Shown here: one piece after another, positions 7,537 to 15,300 of the stretch
How positions within the stretch are numbered: position 1 is the first letter of the stretch
Layout of the letters: every line of letters begins with the position of its first letter
Assembly: GCF_014645835.1 (NCBI RefSeq)
Contig: NZ_BMMM01000017.1
Location: 62,001-126,000, forward strand
Length of the DNA stretch: 64,000 nucleotides
Origin: Streptomyces albiflavescens
GTDB lineage: Bacteria > Actinomycetota > Actinomycetes > Streptomycetales > Streptomycetaceae
Reading direction: 5' to 3'
The notes under the pieces: generated by a model
Seen by the model: only the letters and a program-made list of their open reading frames with translations
The model's database searches: none
What the model was told of the DNA's origin: nothing
Program-made: the position numbers and the translations under genes

Positions 7537-8655
7537 ATGAGCTCGCTTAATCTCGACGACTTCACCGATCTGATCGAGCGCCCCGACGGAGGCGTGCGCC
7601 GGGACGCCGAGGCGCGCCGGGAGCGCCAGATCGTGCCGCCCGGGTCACTGGGCCGCCTCGACGACCTGGGTGAGTGGCTGGCGGCGGCGCAGTCAGCGGT
7701 GCCGGTGCGGCCGATCGAGCATCCGCGCGTGGTGCTGTTCGCGGGCGACCACGGGGTCGCCGAACTCGACGTGTCGGCGCGGCCCGCGGGCACCGCCGAC
7801 CAGTTGGTGCGGGCGGTCCTGGAGGGCGCCAGCCCGGCGGCCGTCCTTGCCCGGCGGCTGGGCGTGCCGCTGCGCGTCGTCGACATGGCGCTGGACTGCG
7901 AGCCGGAGGGGCTGCCCGCCGAGGTCGTACGGCATCGGGTGCGGCGCGGTTCGGGACGTATCGACGTCGAGGACGCGCTGACCTTGGAGGAGGCGGAGGC
8001 CGCGTTCCGCGCGGGCGTCGCGGTCGCGGACGAAGAGGCGGACTCCGGTACGGATCTGGTGGTGCTCGGCGACATCAGCGTCGGCGGGACCACGGCGGCC
8101 GCCGTGCTGGTCGCCGCGCTGTGCGGGACCGACGCGTCGGTCGTGACCGGGCGGGGCGGCCGCGCCATCGACGACCTCGCGTGGATGCGCAAATGCGCCG
8201 CCGTGCGTGACGCCCTGCGGCGGGCCCGGCCCGTGCTCGGGGATCAGCTGCTGCTGCTGGCGACGGTCGGCGGGGCGGACCTCGCGGCGATGACCGGGTT
8301 CCTCCTGCAGAGCGCGGTGCGGAAGATGCCGGTGATCCTCGACGGGGTCGTCTCCGCCGCGTGCGCCCTGGTCGGGCAGCGGGTCGCCTTCCGCGCGCCG
8401 GACTGGTGGCTGGCCGGCCAGAACAGCGGCGAGCCGGCCCAGGCGAAGGCGCTGGACCGGATGGCCCTGGAGCCCCTGCTCGACCACGGGGTGACCGTCG
8501 GCGAGGGCGCGGGCGCACTGCTGGCACTGCCCCTGGTCCAGGCGGCGGCAGCCCTGGCAGCCGACCTGCCGGAGACTCCCTCCCCCGAGACGAAGCCCGA
8601 GCCCGAGGACGCCGAGGACTCCGAGGGTTCCGAGGGCTCTGCGGAGGACGAGTAA
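7537..8655 (+). CDS. cobT: Nicotinate-nucleotide-dimethylbenzimidazole phosphoribosyltransferase
   Basis: 372 residues. CobT makes alpha-ribazole phosphate from nicotinate mononucleotide and dimethylbenzimidazole, the lower-ligand branch of cobalamin synthesis. Family motifs visible are PPGSLGRLDDL, FAGDHGVAELDVSA, GDISVGGTTAAA and the C-terminal catalytic-Glu region VGEGAGALLALP. The last 35 residues are a Pro/Glu/Asp-rich tail (repeats of EPEDAEDSEGSEGS) beyond the usual fold. Start ATG 7537 matches the family N-terminus; the frame is open 370 codons upstream only as an antisense shadow of the methyltransferase. A strong terminator follows. Confidence 0.93.
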   Translation: MSSLNLDDFTDLIERPDGGVRRDAEARRERQIVPPGSLGRLDDLGEWLAAAQSAVPVRPIEHPRVVLFAGDHGVAELDVSARPAGTADQLVRAVLEGASPAAVLARRLGVPLRVVDMALDCEPEGLPAEVVRHRVRRGSGRIDVEDALTLEEAEAAFRAGVAVADEEADSGTDLVVLGDISVGGTTAAAVLVAALCGTDASVVTGRGGRAIDDLAWMRKCAAVRDALRRARPVLGDQLLLLATVGGADLAAMTGFLLQSAVRKMPVILDGVVSAACALVGQRVAFRAPDWWLAGQNSGEPAQAKALDRMALEPLLDHGVTVGEGAGALLALPLVQAAAALAADLPETPSPETKPEPEDAEDSEGSEGSAEDE

Positions 8656-8703
8656 CGGGCTACGGCCGACTCGGCCCCACAGAGAGCCGCCGCCACGACA
8701 GAG

Positions 8704-8738
8704 AGCCGCCGCCACGGCTGAGCGCCGTGGCGGCGGCT
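8704..8738 (+). terminator. Terminator after cobT
   Basis: A perfect 15-bp GC-rich stem (8704-8718 with 8724-8738), a 5-nt loop, and a T-rich tail TTCGTTTT. An imperfect half-copy of the left arm lies just upstream (from about 8680). Confidence 0.9.
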
Positions 8739-9033
8739 TTCGTTTTCCGGCCGACCGAGACGGGCCGGCGGAAAACACCGGCGCGGAGCGGGGACAGCCT
8801 GGCGCGGAGCAGCGGCAGCCGCCTGGCGCGGGGCAGCGCGACACCAGCCGCTGGAGGGCACCTCGGCAGCCGACCGAGTCAGGCGGATCGGATGGGAAAC
8901 ACCCGGCGCGGAGCGCCGAAGAGGCGCCGTGGAGCGGCAAAGAGCCCGTCACAGAGCCCAGCGGCAGCGCAGACGTACCACCCGCCGCACCCCTCCCCCG
9001 CACACACCACCCCGCCCCATATCATCGCCCTTT
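8739..9033. other. Gap between the cobT terminator and the LPG-synthase-like gene
   Basis: No gene with plausible codon use. The segment has several loosely repeated GGCGCGGAGC-like decamers (about 8770-8925). The final 60 bp before 9034 are C/A-rich and relatively poor in G, probably the promoter region, but no clear -35/-10 pair is visible. Confidence 0.5.
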
Positions 9034-10830
9034 ATGGGAGATGCCCGAATTGCCGCCGAGCATGAGCGGGCGTCGGCCCGCCAGGGGGACGGGGACCGGC
9101 GGTCCACCGCTGCCTCACGGCGCGCCGCCGCCTTCACCGTCTGGTATCTGCGTGCCGTCACGTTCATCAACTTCCTGAGCGCCGTGTGGGTCTCGCTCGG
9201 GCAGGACGTTCGCCGGCACAACACGGAGAACTACTTCACGCCGTACCTGCTGACCGCAGGCTTCGCGTCCGGTGTGTTCACGATGTTCCTCGCCATCACC
9301 ATGCGGCGGCGCAAACGAGCCGCGTGGATCCTCAACTTCGTCCTCAGCGGGCTGTTCCTGCTGCTGTTCGCCGTGGCCATGGCGTTCCCGGAGATCCGCC
9401 AGTACGCGCAGAACTGGATCTCGCTCGTCCTGACCGCCGCGTTCGTCGCCTCGCTCGTCGTCGGCCGCCGGGAGTTCTACGCGAAAGGCGACCGGTCGAA
9501 CCCCAGGCTCGCCGCGGCCGTCGCGATCGGCGGGCTGCTGGTCACCTCGCTACTCGCCGCGCTGCTGGTCACGGTCACCAACCACGCCCACGACGCGCAC
9601 CGTTCGACCTTCCTCGACCGCTGGCGCTACGGCACCCTGCGGCTCGTCTCGGTCGCCGCCGACGACTCCCACGTCGCCGGGATCGCGACGCCCAACTGGG
9701 TCAACGTCGCCATCAACGTGTTCAGCACCCTGCTGGTCCTCGCCGTCTTCTACGCGGCCTTCCGCTCCCGCCGCGCCGTCGACCCGCTCACCGAGGACGA
9801 CGAGAAGCGGCTGCGCGCGCTGCTGGAGAAGAACGGCGACCGGGACTCGCTCGGCTACTTCGCCCTGCGGCGCGAGAAAAGCGTGGTCTGGTCGCCGACC
9901 GGCAAGGCCGTGGTGGCGTACCGCGTGGTCGGCGGGGTCTCGCTGGCCTCCGGCGACCCGATCGGTGACCCGGAGGCATGGCCCGGCGCCATCGAGCCCT
10001 GGCTCGCCGAGGCCCGCGCGCACGGCTGGATCCCGGCGGTGATGGGCGCGAGCGAGGAGGCGGGCACCATCTACTCCCGGCACGGCCTCGACGCCCTCGA
10101 ACTCGGCGACGAAGCCATCGTGGAGACCGCCGAGTTCACCCTCGAAGGGCGGGCCATGCGCACCGTCCGGCAGGCCTACAACCGGGTCAAGCGCGCGGGC
10201 TACCGGGTGCGCATCCGGCGCCACGAGGACATCGCGGCCGACGAGATGGCGTACCTCTTGCGGCGCGCCGACGACTGGCGGGACGGGGCGACCGAGCGCG
10301 GGTTCAGCATGGCGCTCGGTCGGCTCGGCGACCCGGACGATGGGCAGTGCGTGATGCTCGAATGCACCGACGCCCAGGGTGAGTTGAGGGCGGTGCTGTC
10401 CTTCGTGCCATGGGGGCCGCACGGCCTCTCCCTGGACCTCATGCGGCGCGACCGCGACTCCGAGAACGGGCTGATGGAGTTCATGGTGATCGAACTCCTG
10501 CGACGGGCTCAGGAGATCAAGATCACTCAGGTCTCGCTCAACTTCGCCATGTTCCGTTCGGTCTTCGAACGTGGCGCACGCCTCGGCGCGGGACCGGTGC
10601 TGCGGCTGTGGCGCTCACTGCTCAGCTTCTTCTCGCGCTGGTGGCAGATCGAGTCGCTGTACCGCGCCAACGCAAAGTATCGACCCATCTGGGAGCCGCG
10701 GTTCCTGCTCTTCGAGAAGAGCGCGGACCTGCTGCGCATCGGTGTCGCGTCCGCGCGCGCCGAGGGGTTCCTGGAGGCGCCTGGACTGCCGAAGTGGCTG
10801 CACCGCAAGCACCTGGAGTCGCACAGATGA
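9034..10830 (+). CDS. Phosphatidylglycerol lysyltransferase-like protein (LPG synthase C-terminal/DUF2156)
   Basis: 598 residues. About six membrane segments lie in residues 30-260 (WYLRAVTFINFLSAVW, AAWILNFVLSGLFLLLFAVAMAF, LAAAVAIGGLLVTSLLAALLVTV and others). A soluble C-terminal GNAT-like domain of the MprF/LPG-synthase type follows from about 280 (SVVWSPTGKAVVAYRVVGGVSLASGDPIG, SLDLMRRD, SLNFAMFR). Such enzymes aminoacylate or modify membrane lipids; the substrate here is uncertain and the LysX tRNA-synthetase domain is absent. The ATG at 9034 was chosen over 8929 because the upstream extension is low-complexity. It overlaps the next gene by ATGA. Confidence 0.85.
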   Translation: MGDARIAAEHERASARQGDGDRRSTAASRRAAAFTVWYLRAVTFINFLSAVWVSLGQDVRRHNTENYFTPYLLTAGFASGVFTMFLAITMRRRKRAAWILNFVLSGLFLLLFAVAMAFPEIRQYAQNWISLVLTAAFVASLVVGRREFYAKGDRSNPRLAAAVAIGGLLVTSLLAALLVTVTNHAHDAHRSTFLDRWRYGTLRLVSVAADDSHVAGIATPNWVNVAINVFSTLLVLAVFYAAFRSRRAVDPLTEDDEKRLRALLEKNGDRDSLGYFALRREKSVVWSPTGKAVVAYRVVGGVSLASGDPIGDPEAWPGAIEPWLAEARAHGWIPAVMGASEEAGTIYSRHGLDALELGDEAIVETAEFTLEGRAMRTVRQAYNRVKRAGYRVRIRRHEDIAADEMAYLLRRADDWRDGATERGFSMALGRLGDPDDGQCVMLECTDAQGELRAVLSFVPWGPHGLSLDLMRRDRDSENGLMEFMVIELLRRAQEIKITQVSLNFAMFRSVFERGARLGAGPVLRLWRSLLSFFSRWWQIESLYRANAKYRPIWEPRFLLFEKSADLLRIGVASARAEGFLEAPGLPKWLHRKHLESHR

Positions 10831-11546
10831 TCAGGCTCGCCCGCTGGGGCCGCACCGAATGGGGACCGCTGTACGTCACCGTTCACGGCGCGCTCGCCGA
10901 AAGGCGCCTGCGGGCGATCCCCATGACCATCGGCGCGGTGTGTCTGACGGCCGTCCTCCAGTTCGTGCAGAACCAGTCGTGGGGCTTTCAGTTCGTCCAG
11001 AACATCGGCTCCGTACGGGCCGAGGAGCCGCTCTGGCTCGCTCTCCTGCGCACCCCGCTCTCCTTGTTCGTCCCGGCCCTGGACCTTCCGGTGTGGGGTG
11101 CGCTCGTGCAGATCCTCGTCGTGTTCGGCATCGCCGAGATCTGTCTCGGCTGGTGGCGCACGCTCGTCGTCGCGTACGTCGCCACGCTGGCCGGGACGCT
11201 CTGCGCGCGCGTCGCCATCGCCCTCGGCCCGCACCACCCACTGGGGCTGCCCGGGTCGGACGCCCAGGTCGTCGACACCGGCCCGTCGGCGGCCGTGGTG
11301 GGCCTCGCCCTGTTCCTCGGCTGGCGCTATCGCGCGTACATCACCGCGGGTGTGGTCGTCGGGGCCATGGTGGTCGAGGTGCTCCTCAAGGAGAACCTGG
11401 CGGGCAAGGAACACCTCGCGGCCATCGCCGCCGTACTGGTCGTGTGCGCGATGTCCGCGTTACGCCACCGGCGCCACCGGTGTCACCGGCGTCCGGTCAC
11501 AGGCCGGGTGAGTTCATCGTCCGGTTTACCGCCGATCCAGTCCTGA
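10827..11546 (+). CDS. Rhomboid-like integral membrane protein
   Basis: 239 residues with about six transmembrane segments. The first sits around residues 28-50, and the conserved-looking core is AALVQILVVFGIAEICLGWWRTLVVAYVATLAGTL followed by GLPGSDAQVVDTGPSAAVVGLALFLGWRYRAYI. The GPSAA placement of Ser resembles rhomboid GxSx, and the actinobacterial ‘rhomboid-like’ family is the best fit. Proteolytic activity is not proven by sequence. Its ATG overlaps the stop of the LPG-synthase-like gene (ATGA), so the two are translationally coupled. The 3' end overlaps the convergent gene by 64 bp. Confidence 0.75.
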   Translation: MIRLARWGRTEWGPLYVTVHGALAERRLRAIPMTIGAVCLTAVLQFVQNQSWGFQFVQNIGSVRAEEPLWLALLRTPLSLFVPALDLPVWGALVQILVVFGIAEICLGWWRTLVVAYVATLAGTLCARVAIALGPHHPLGLPGSDAQVVDTGPSAAVVGLALFLGWRYRAYITAGVVVGAMVVEVLLKENLAGKEHLAAIAAVLVVCAMSALRHRRHRCHRRPVTGRVSSSSGLPPIQS

Positions 11547-12250
11547 AACCTGCGGCTGGGGCCCGCCCAGCGCCGGTCGTGGCGGTAGGCGCGCAGGCGC
11601 GCCCTGGCCCGGGCGTGCGGCCGTCGGCGATAGAGGCGTTTGGCCCACGGTGAGCCGGGCCGGGCCAGCCGGAGCGCGCCGATCAGGGCGATGAAGGGGA
11701 CGATCACGCCGAAGACGGCGGTGCGCGTCTTGCCCTTGCTGAGGGCGACCAGGGCGAAGAGGAAGTTCACCGCGACGGTCAGGATCACGCCTCCGCGGTC
11801 CTGCAGTTCCTGATCGGTGAGGTCGTTGACGCCGAACGGCGCGAAGCCGCCGAGCACAAGGCCGACGAGGGCCGCCGTGACCACCACGACCTCGACGCTC
11901 TGGCGGCCGGCCTCCGTCCAGTAGACGTCGTCGAGGTGCAGGACCAACGCGAACTCGTCGAGCACCAGGCCCGCGCCGATTCCGAACAGCACGGCGCTCA
12001 GGTACGCGCCGAACCCGTACCGGCTGCTGGACACCGCGCCGAAGCCGCCGACCACCATCAGCAGTACACCGGGCACGACGTGATGGATGTGCAGGCCACC
12101 GGCCTTCACATTGCCGAAGGGCCCCTTGCCCGCACGGATCAGCCGGACGATGACACGGGTGATCACGAACGTCAGCACGAAGGAGGCGAGCGCCAGCAGC
12201 AGCGGCAGCTTTCCCGGTTCGATGATGTTCCGGTACAACCAGTGACCCAT
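11483..12250 (-). CDS. Polytopic membrane protein of unknown function
   Basis: 255 residues with about six membrane segments: residues 14-38, 58-78, 82-105, 118-140, 155-172 and 178-195. Then a basic C-terminal tail (RRRPHARARARLRAYRHDRRW). A conserved-looking GGLHIHHVVPG motif between the first two helices and DEFALVLHLDDVYW after the third suggest buried His/Asp residues, perhaps metal-binding. I recognise it as a conserved actinobacterial membrane protein without a named function. It converges on the rhomboid-like gene and overlaps its 3' end. Confidence 0.75.
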   Translation of the reverse strand: MGHWLYRNIIEPGKLPLLLALASFVLTFVITRVIVRLIRAGKGPFGNVKAGGLHIHHVVPGVLLMVVGGFGAVSSSRYGFGAYLSAVLFGIGAGLVLDEFALVLHLDDVYWTEAGRQSVEVVVVTAALVGLVLGGFAPFGVNDLTDQELQDRGGVILTVAVNFLFALVALSKGKTRTAVFGVIVPFIALIGALRLARPGSPWAKRLYRRRPHARARARLRAYRHDRRWAGPSRRFQDWIGGKPDDELTRPVTGRR

Positions 12251-12394
12251 ATATGAACTTTATCCAGCTATGCCGAGCGATGTTCGCACCGATCACGTCG
12301 GGCCCACGTGCTTGTCCGGCCGGGGGTCCGGGGGTTGTCCCCCCGGGAGAACGCAGCATCCACAGCCGCTGTCTCCGCCGTCCGGGCACCCGGG

Positions 12395-12400
12395 TACCCT
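12395..12400 (+). promoter_or_regulatory. Candidate -10 of a leaderless cobS transcript
   Basis: TACCCT ends 6 nt before the GTG start of cobS and no ribosome site is present, the usual look of a leaderless actinobacterial promoter. No convincing -35 hexamer is visible. Confidence 0.35.
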
Positions 12401-12406
12401 GCGCCG

Positions 12407-13201
12407 GTGTCCAAGACGTCGTCCAAGTCCCCCCTGCCCGACAGCCTCCGCTTCGCCTTCGGCACCCTCACCGTGCTGCCCGTGAAGGTGACCCGCTGGG
12501 ACCGCGAGGCCGCGCGCGGCGGAATGCTGTGCGCACCCGTGGCCGGGCTGGTGGTCGGGGCGGGCGCGGCGCTCGTGGGGGTGGCGCTGCTCGCGATGGG
12601 CGCGGGTCCGCTGCTGGCCGCCGTGGCCTCGGCCGCCGTACCGGCCGCACTCACCCGGGGCCTGCACCTGGACGGGCTCGCCGACACCGCGGACGGGCTC
12701 GGCAGCGGCAAGCCCGCCGAGGACGCGCTACGGATCATGAAGCAGTCGGACATCGGCCCGTTCGGCGTGATCACCCTGCTGTTCGTGCTGCTCGCCCAGG
12801 TGGCCGCGCTCTTCCAGGCGTACGACACCTCGTGGGCCCGGGGCGCGCTCGCCGCCGTCGTCTCGGCGACCGCGGCCCGCCTCGTCCTCACGCTGGCCGC
12901 CCGCACCGGGGTGCCCCCGGCCCGGCCCGAGGGCCTGGGCGCCGCGGTCGCCGGCACGGTCCAGGTGCGCGGCGCGCTGCTGGTCACGGTGGCCGTCGTC
13001 GGCGCGGCGGCCGGCACGGGCGCGCTGGTCGGGACGTCCGACCTGGTGCGCGGCGCGGTGGCGGTGCTCGCCGCCTGCGCGGCCGCCGAACTGCTGCTGC
13101 GCCACTGCACGCGCCGCTTCGGCGGCATCACGGGCGATGTGTTCGGCGGTCTCGCCGAGACGGCGGCGACGACGGCGCTGGTCGTTATGTCACTGGGCTG
13201 A
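12407..13201 (+). CDS. cobS: Adenosylcobinamide-GDP ribazoletransferase (cobalamin synthase)
   Basis: 264 residues, integral membrane. It joins adenosylcobinamide-GDP (the CobU product) to alpha-ribazole (from CobT), the last assembly step. Characteristic segments are FAFGTLTVLPVKV at the start, TRGLHLDGLADTADGLGS with its acidic catalytic residues, ALRIMKQSDIGPFG, and RRFGGITGDVFGGLAET near the C-terminus. Start GTG 12407 lies directly behind a TACCCT hexamer and lacks a ribosome site, so translation is probably leaderless. The upstream frame from 12308 is unsupported. Confidence 0.92.
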   Translation: MSKTSSKSPLPDSLRFAFGTLTVLPVKVTRWDREAARGGMLCAPVAGLVVGAGAALVGVALLAMGAGPLLAAVASAAVPAALTRGLHLDGLADTADGLGSGKPAEDALRIMKQSDIGPFGVITLLFVLLAQVAALFQAYDTSWARGALAAVVSATAARLVLTLAARTGVPPARPEGLGAAVAGTVQVRGALLVTVAVVGAAAGTGALVGTSDLVRGAVAVLAACAAAELLLRHCTRRFGGITGDVFGGLAETAATTALVVMSLG

Positions 13202-13290
13202 AACGATCACCGGCGAACGGCACTCGCGCCCCTCCACCCCCACTAACCTGATCCGCCGAACAGACAAAGGATCGTGATCGGGGGACGTCT

Positions 13291-13914
13291 GTGCCGAACA
13301 TGCTGAGACTGCCGAAACTTCGGCGGTTCCTGGCCTGGTTCATCGACTTCGCGCTGGTGCTCGCGGCGGCGTCCGCGCTCGCCGTGCTCACCTTCCACCG
13401 GATATCCGCTCTCGTGACGGATGTGCCCGACCTCGCCACGCGGGGCGGCTGGGACATCCTCACCTCGCGCGGCGATGTCATCGACGCCTCCGAGGGGTTC
13501 GGGCTCTCCCTCTGGCACAAGGTGGTCCGGGACGTGGAGCAGGCCTTCGGGCTCCTGGTGGTCGCCACCTTCCTCTACCAGTGGGCGGCGCTCGCCCTCA
13601 CCGGATGCACGGTCGGCAAGGCCCTGCTCGGCCTCAAGGTCACGCCGAGTCCCCCGCGCCGGGCGGCGCTGCGGGCGGCGGTGACGACGACGGCCGATGT
13701 CGCCGTGTACGCGCTGGCCTGCATCCTGCTGGTGGAGGGCGAGTTCGCGCTCTCGGTGCTGGTGTGGGCCGTCGCCGTCGTGATCTTCTTCCTCAACGCC
13801 CTGCCCGTGCTCTCCCCGAGCCGCCGCTCCCTGGCCGACCGGCTGGCCGGCACGGCGGTCACCGGACTCGGGCTCAGCATGCCCGGCGCCACGCCCCCAA
13901 CGCGTACTTTTTGA
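13291..13914 (+). CDS. RDD family membrane protein
   Basis: 207 residues. An RDD-like domain is visible: FLAWFIDFALVLAAASALAVL (helix 1 with the Asp), LLVVATFLYQWAALALTGCTVGKALLGLKVT, and the final RSLADRLAGTAV. Function of the family is unclear (some members act as Na+/H+ antiporters). A GTG start is used. The gene's last 41 bp overlap the 3' end of the convergent polygalactosaminidase-like gene. Confidence 0.82.
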   Translation: MPNMLRLPKLRRFLAWFIDFALVLAAASALAVLTFHRISALVTDVPDLATRGGWDILTSRGDVIDASEGFGLSLWHKVVRDVEQAFGLLVVATFLYQWAALALTGCTVGKALLGLKVTPSPPRRAALRAAVTTTADVAVYALACILLVEGEFALSVLVWAVAVVIFFLNALPVLSPSRRSLADRLAGTAVTGLGLSMPGATPPTRTF

Positions 13915-14656
13915 GCATCGAGCTCAGCTTCAGCCGGCGGGCCTCGGGGCAGAAGCCGCTGGTCCGCAGCTCGTACTCGACGTGGAAGACGGCCTTGTTC
14001 GCGGCGATGAACGGCTTGAGGCGTCCGCATTCCTTGTACTGGGCGCACTGTTCATTGACCGCGAAGTCGAAGTCCCCCACCAGTTGGGGGATTTGGTCGA
14101 GGTCGTTCTTCAGCCCGACGGCGAGACCGCGGTCGTGGGCCAGCTTCGCGATGAGCCGGTTGTAGCGGAGCTGGTCGGCGGCCTTCAGGGGGAAGCCGGT
14201 GCGGTTGAGGTAGCCGTCCATGTTGTCGGGCTCCACCGCGTCGAAGCCCTTCTCGCGGCACAGGTCGACACGGGCCGCCATCAGGGGTTCCAGCACGTCG
14301 GTACGGCGGATGTCGAGCCAGCGCTCGCCCTTCCAGCCGTTGCCGCGCCCCAGCACCGCCTTGGGGAACTTCGCCGCGTCCGGACGGAACTCCTCCCAGG
14401 CGCCGGTGGAGATGTAGCAGATGACCTTGCGGCCGCGGCGGTGCAGATCGGCGACCGTCGCCCTGGAGTGGTCGAAGCCGTCGATGTCGTAGACCGGCAC
14501 GTCGACGGTCTTGTCGAGGCGTCCGCTGAGCTGCCACTGCCAGGCCACGCCCGGGCGGGGATGCCAGCGCGAGCCCGGCTTCCCGTTGTCCTCGGGGACG
14601 CTCGTGCAGCCCGCGAGGAGCACCAGCGACCCCAGGAGGAACAGAACGCGTTTCAT
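13874..14656 (-). CDS. Endo-alpha-1,4-polygalactosaminidase-like lipoprotein (GH114)
   Basis: 260 residues. A signal peptide ends in lipobox LLAGC (Cys17). The rest is a GH114-type TIM barrel: WQWQLSGRLD, VYDIDGFDH (residues 55-63), the KVICYISTGAWEEFRPD strand, WLDIRRTD, FDAVEPDNMDGY with likely catalytic acids around Glu142/Asp144, GLKND, and FAVNEQC. The family cleaves polymers of alpha-1,4-galactosamine; the PelA hydrolase domain is related. Its ATG overlaps the stop of the spherulin-4-like gene upstream (ATGA). It is the last gene of the exopolysaccharide locus and may trim the polymer during export. Confidence 0.88.
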   Translation of the reverse strand: MKRVLFLLGSLVLLAGCTSVPEDNGKPGSRWHPRPGVAWQWQLSGRLDKTVDVPVYDIDGFDHSRATVADLHRRGRKVICYISTGAWEEFRPDAAKFPKAVLGRGNGWKGERWLDIRRTDVLEPLMAARVDLCREKGFDAVEPDNMDGYLNRTGFPLKAADQLRYNRLIAKLAHDRGLAVGLKNDLDQIPQLVGDFDFAVNEQCAQYKECGRLKPFIAANKAVFHVEYELRTSGFCPEARRLKLSSMLKKYALGAWRRAC

Positions 14657-15300
14657 CGGGCGGGCTCCAGGGTGTGCGGCAACGTACCCCAAGGATGATC
14701 GCCCACGCCCGGTACCGCGCAGTGCAGGGTGGCGCCCCGCTCCCGTACCGCCGCCGCCGGGTCGACACCCGTCGGCACGCCGTGCACGAGATGGCACAGC
14801 CGCGCCCCGGTACCCGTCCACGGCGGGAGGGGGCTCGTGCGGTACGTCTCCCACGTGCCCTCGAACGTCACCAGTACATCGGCGATGCGGGCGTACGAGG
14901 GGTGCGGCACCGTCCCGTGGTTGAGGGCGAGGGTGCCGCGGCCCAGGCCCCAGGCGGCCGCGGCGAGCCGCCGGTAGTACCCGAACTCGGCGACGGACGA
15001 GGCGACTTGGTCGAGGAACGCGCCGTCGGTCCGGTACCAGGCGCGATGCCGGGACAGGTCGCGCACGACGTCGGCGACCGGTCTGCGGCCGTAGTCCGTG
15101 TCGGCGTATCCGAGCACCCGGACGTCCGCCGCGCGCAGCCGCTCGGCGATCTCGGCGAACGCCGGGTCGGGGCGCTCGCCGGGGCCGCTGGCCGGGTTCA
15201 GCACGACGCCGTGGAGACGGGGCGCGGCGGCGATGAGCGCGTCCCATTCGGCGGGGCGGACGGACGGATGTTCGTAGTACGGAACCAGCAGCTCGCTCAT
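14653..15300 (-). CDS. Spherulation-specific family 4 (spherulin-4 / Sph3-like, GH135) protein
   Basis: 215 residues with no obvious signal peptide. Spherulin-4 features: VPYYEHPS at the start, VVLNPASGPG (about 32-41), VLGYADTDYGRRP (62-74), DGAFLDQVA (92-100) with candidate catalytic Asp, LALNHGTVP and VLVTFEGTW. Aspergillus Sph3 of this family is a glycoside hydrolase required for galactosaminogalactan synthesis. The gene overlaps both neighbours by ATGA. The missing signal peptide suggests either intracellular action or export by another route. Confidence 0.85.
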   Translation of the reverse strand: MSELLVPYYEHPSVRPAEWDALIAAAPRLHGVVLNPASGPGERPDPAFAEIAERLRAADVRVLGYADTDYGRRPVADVVRDLSRHRAWYRTDGAFLDQVASSVAEFGYYRRLAAAAWGLGRGTLALNHGTVPHPSYARIADVLVTFEGTWETYRTSPLPPWTGTGARLCHLVHGVPTGVDPAAAVRERGATLHCAVPGVGDHPWGTLPHTLEPAR

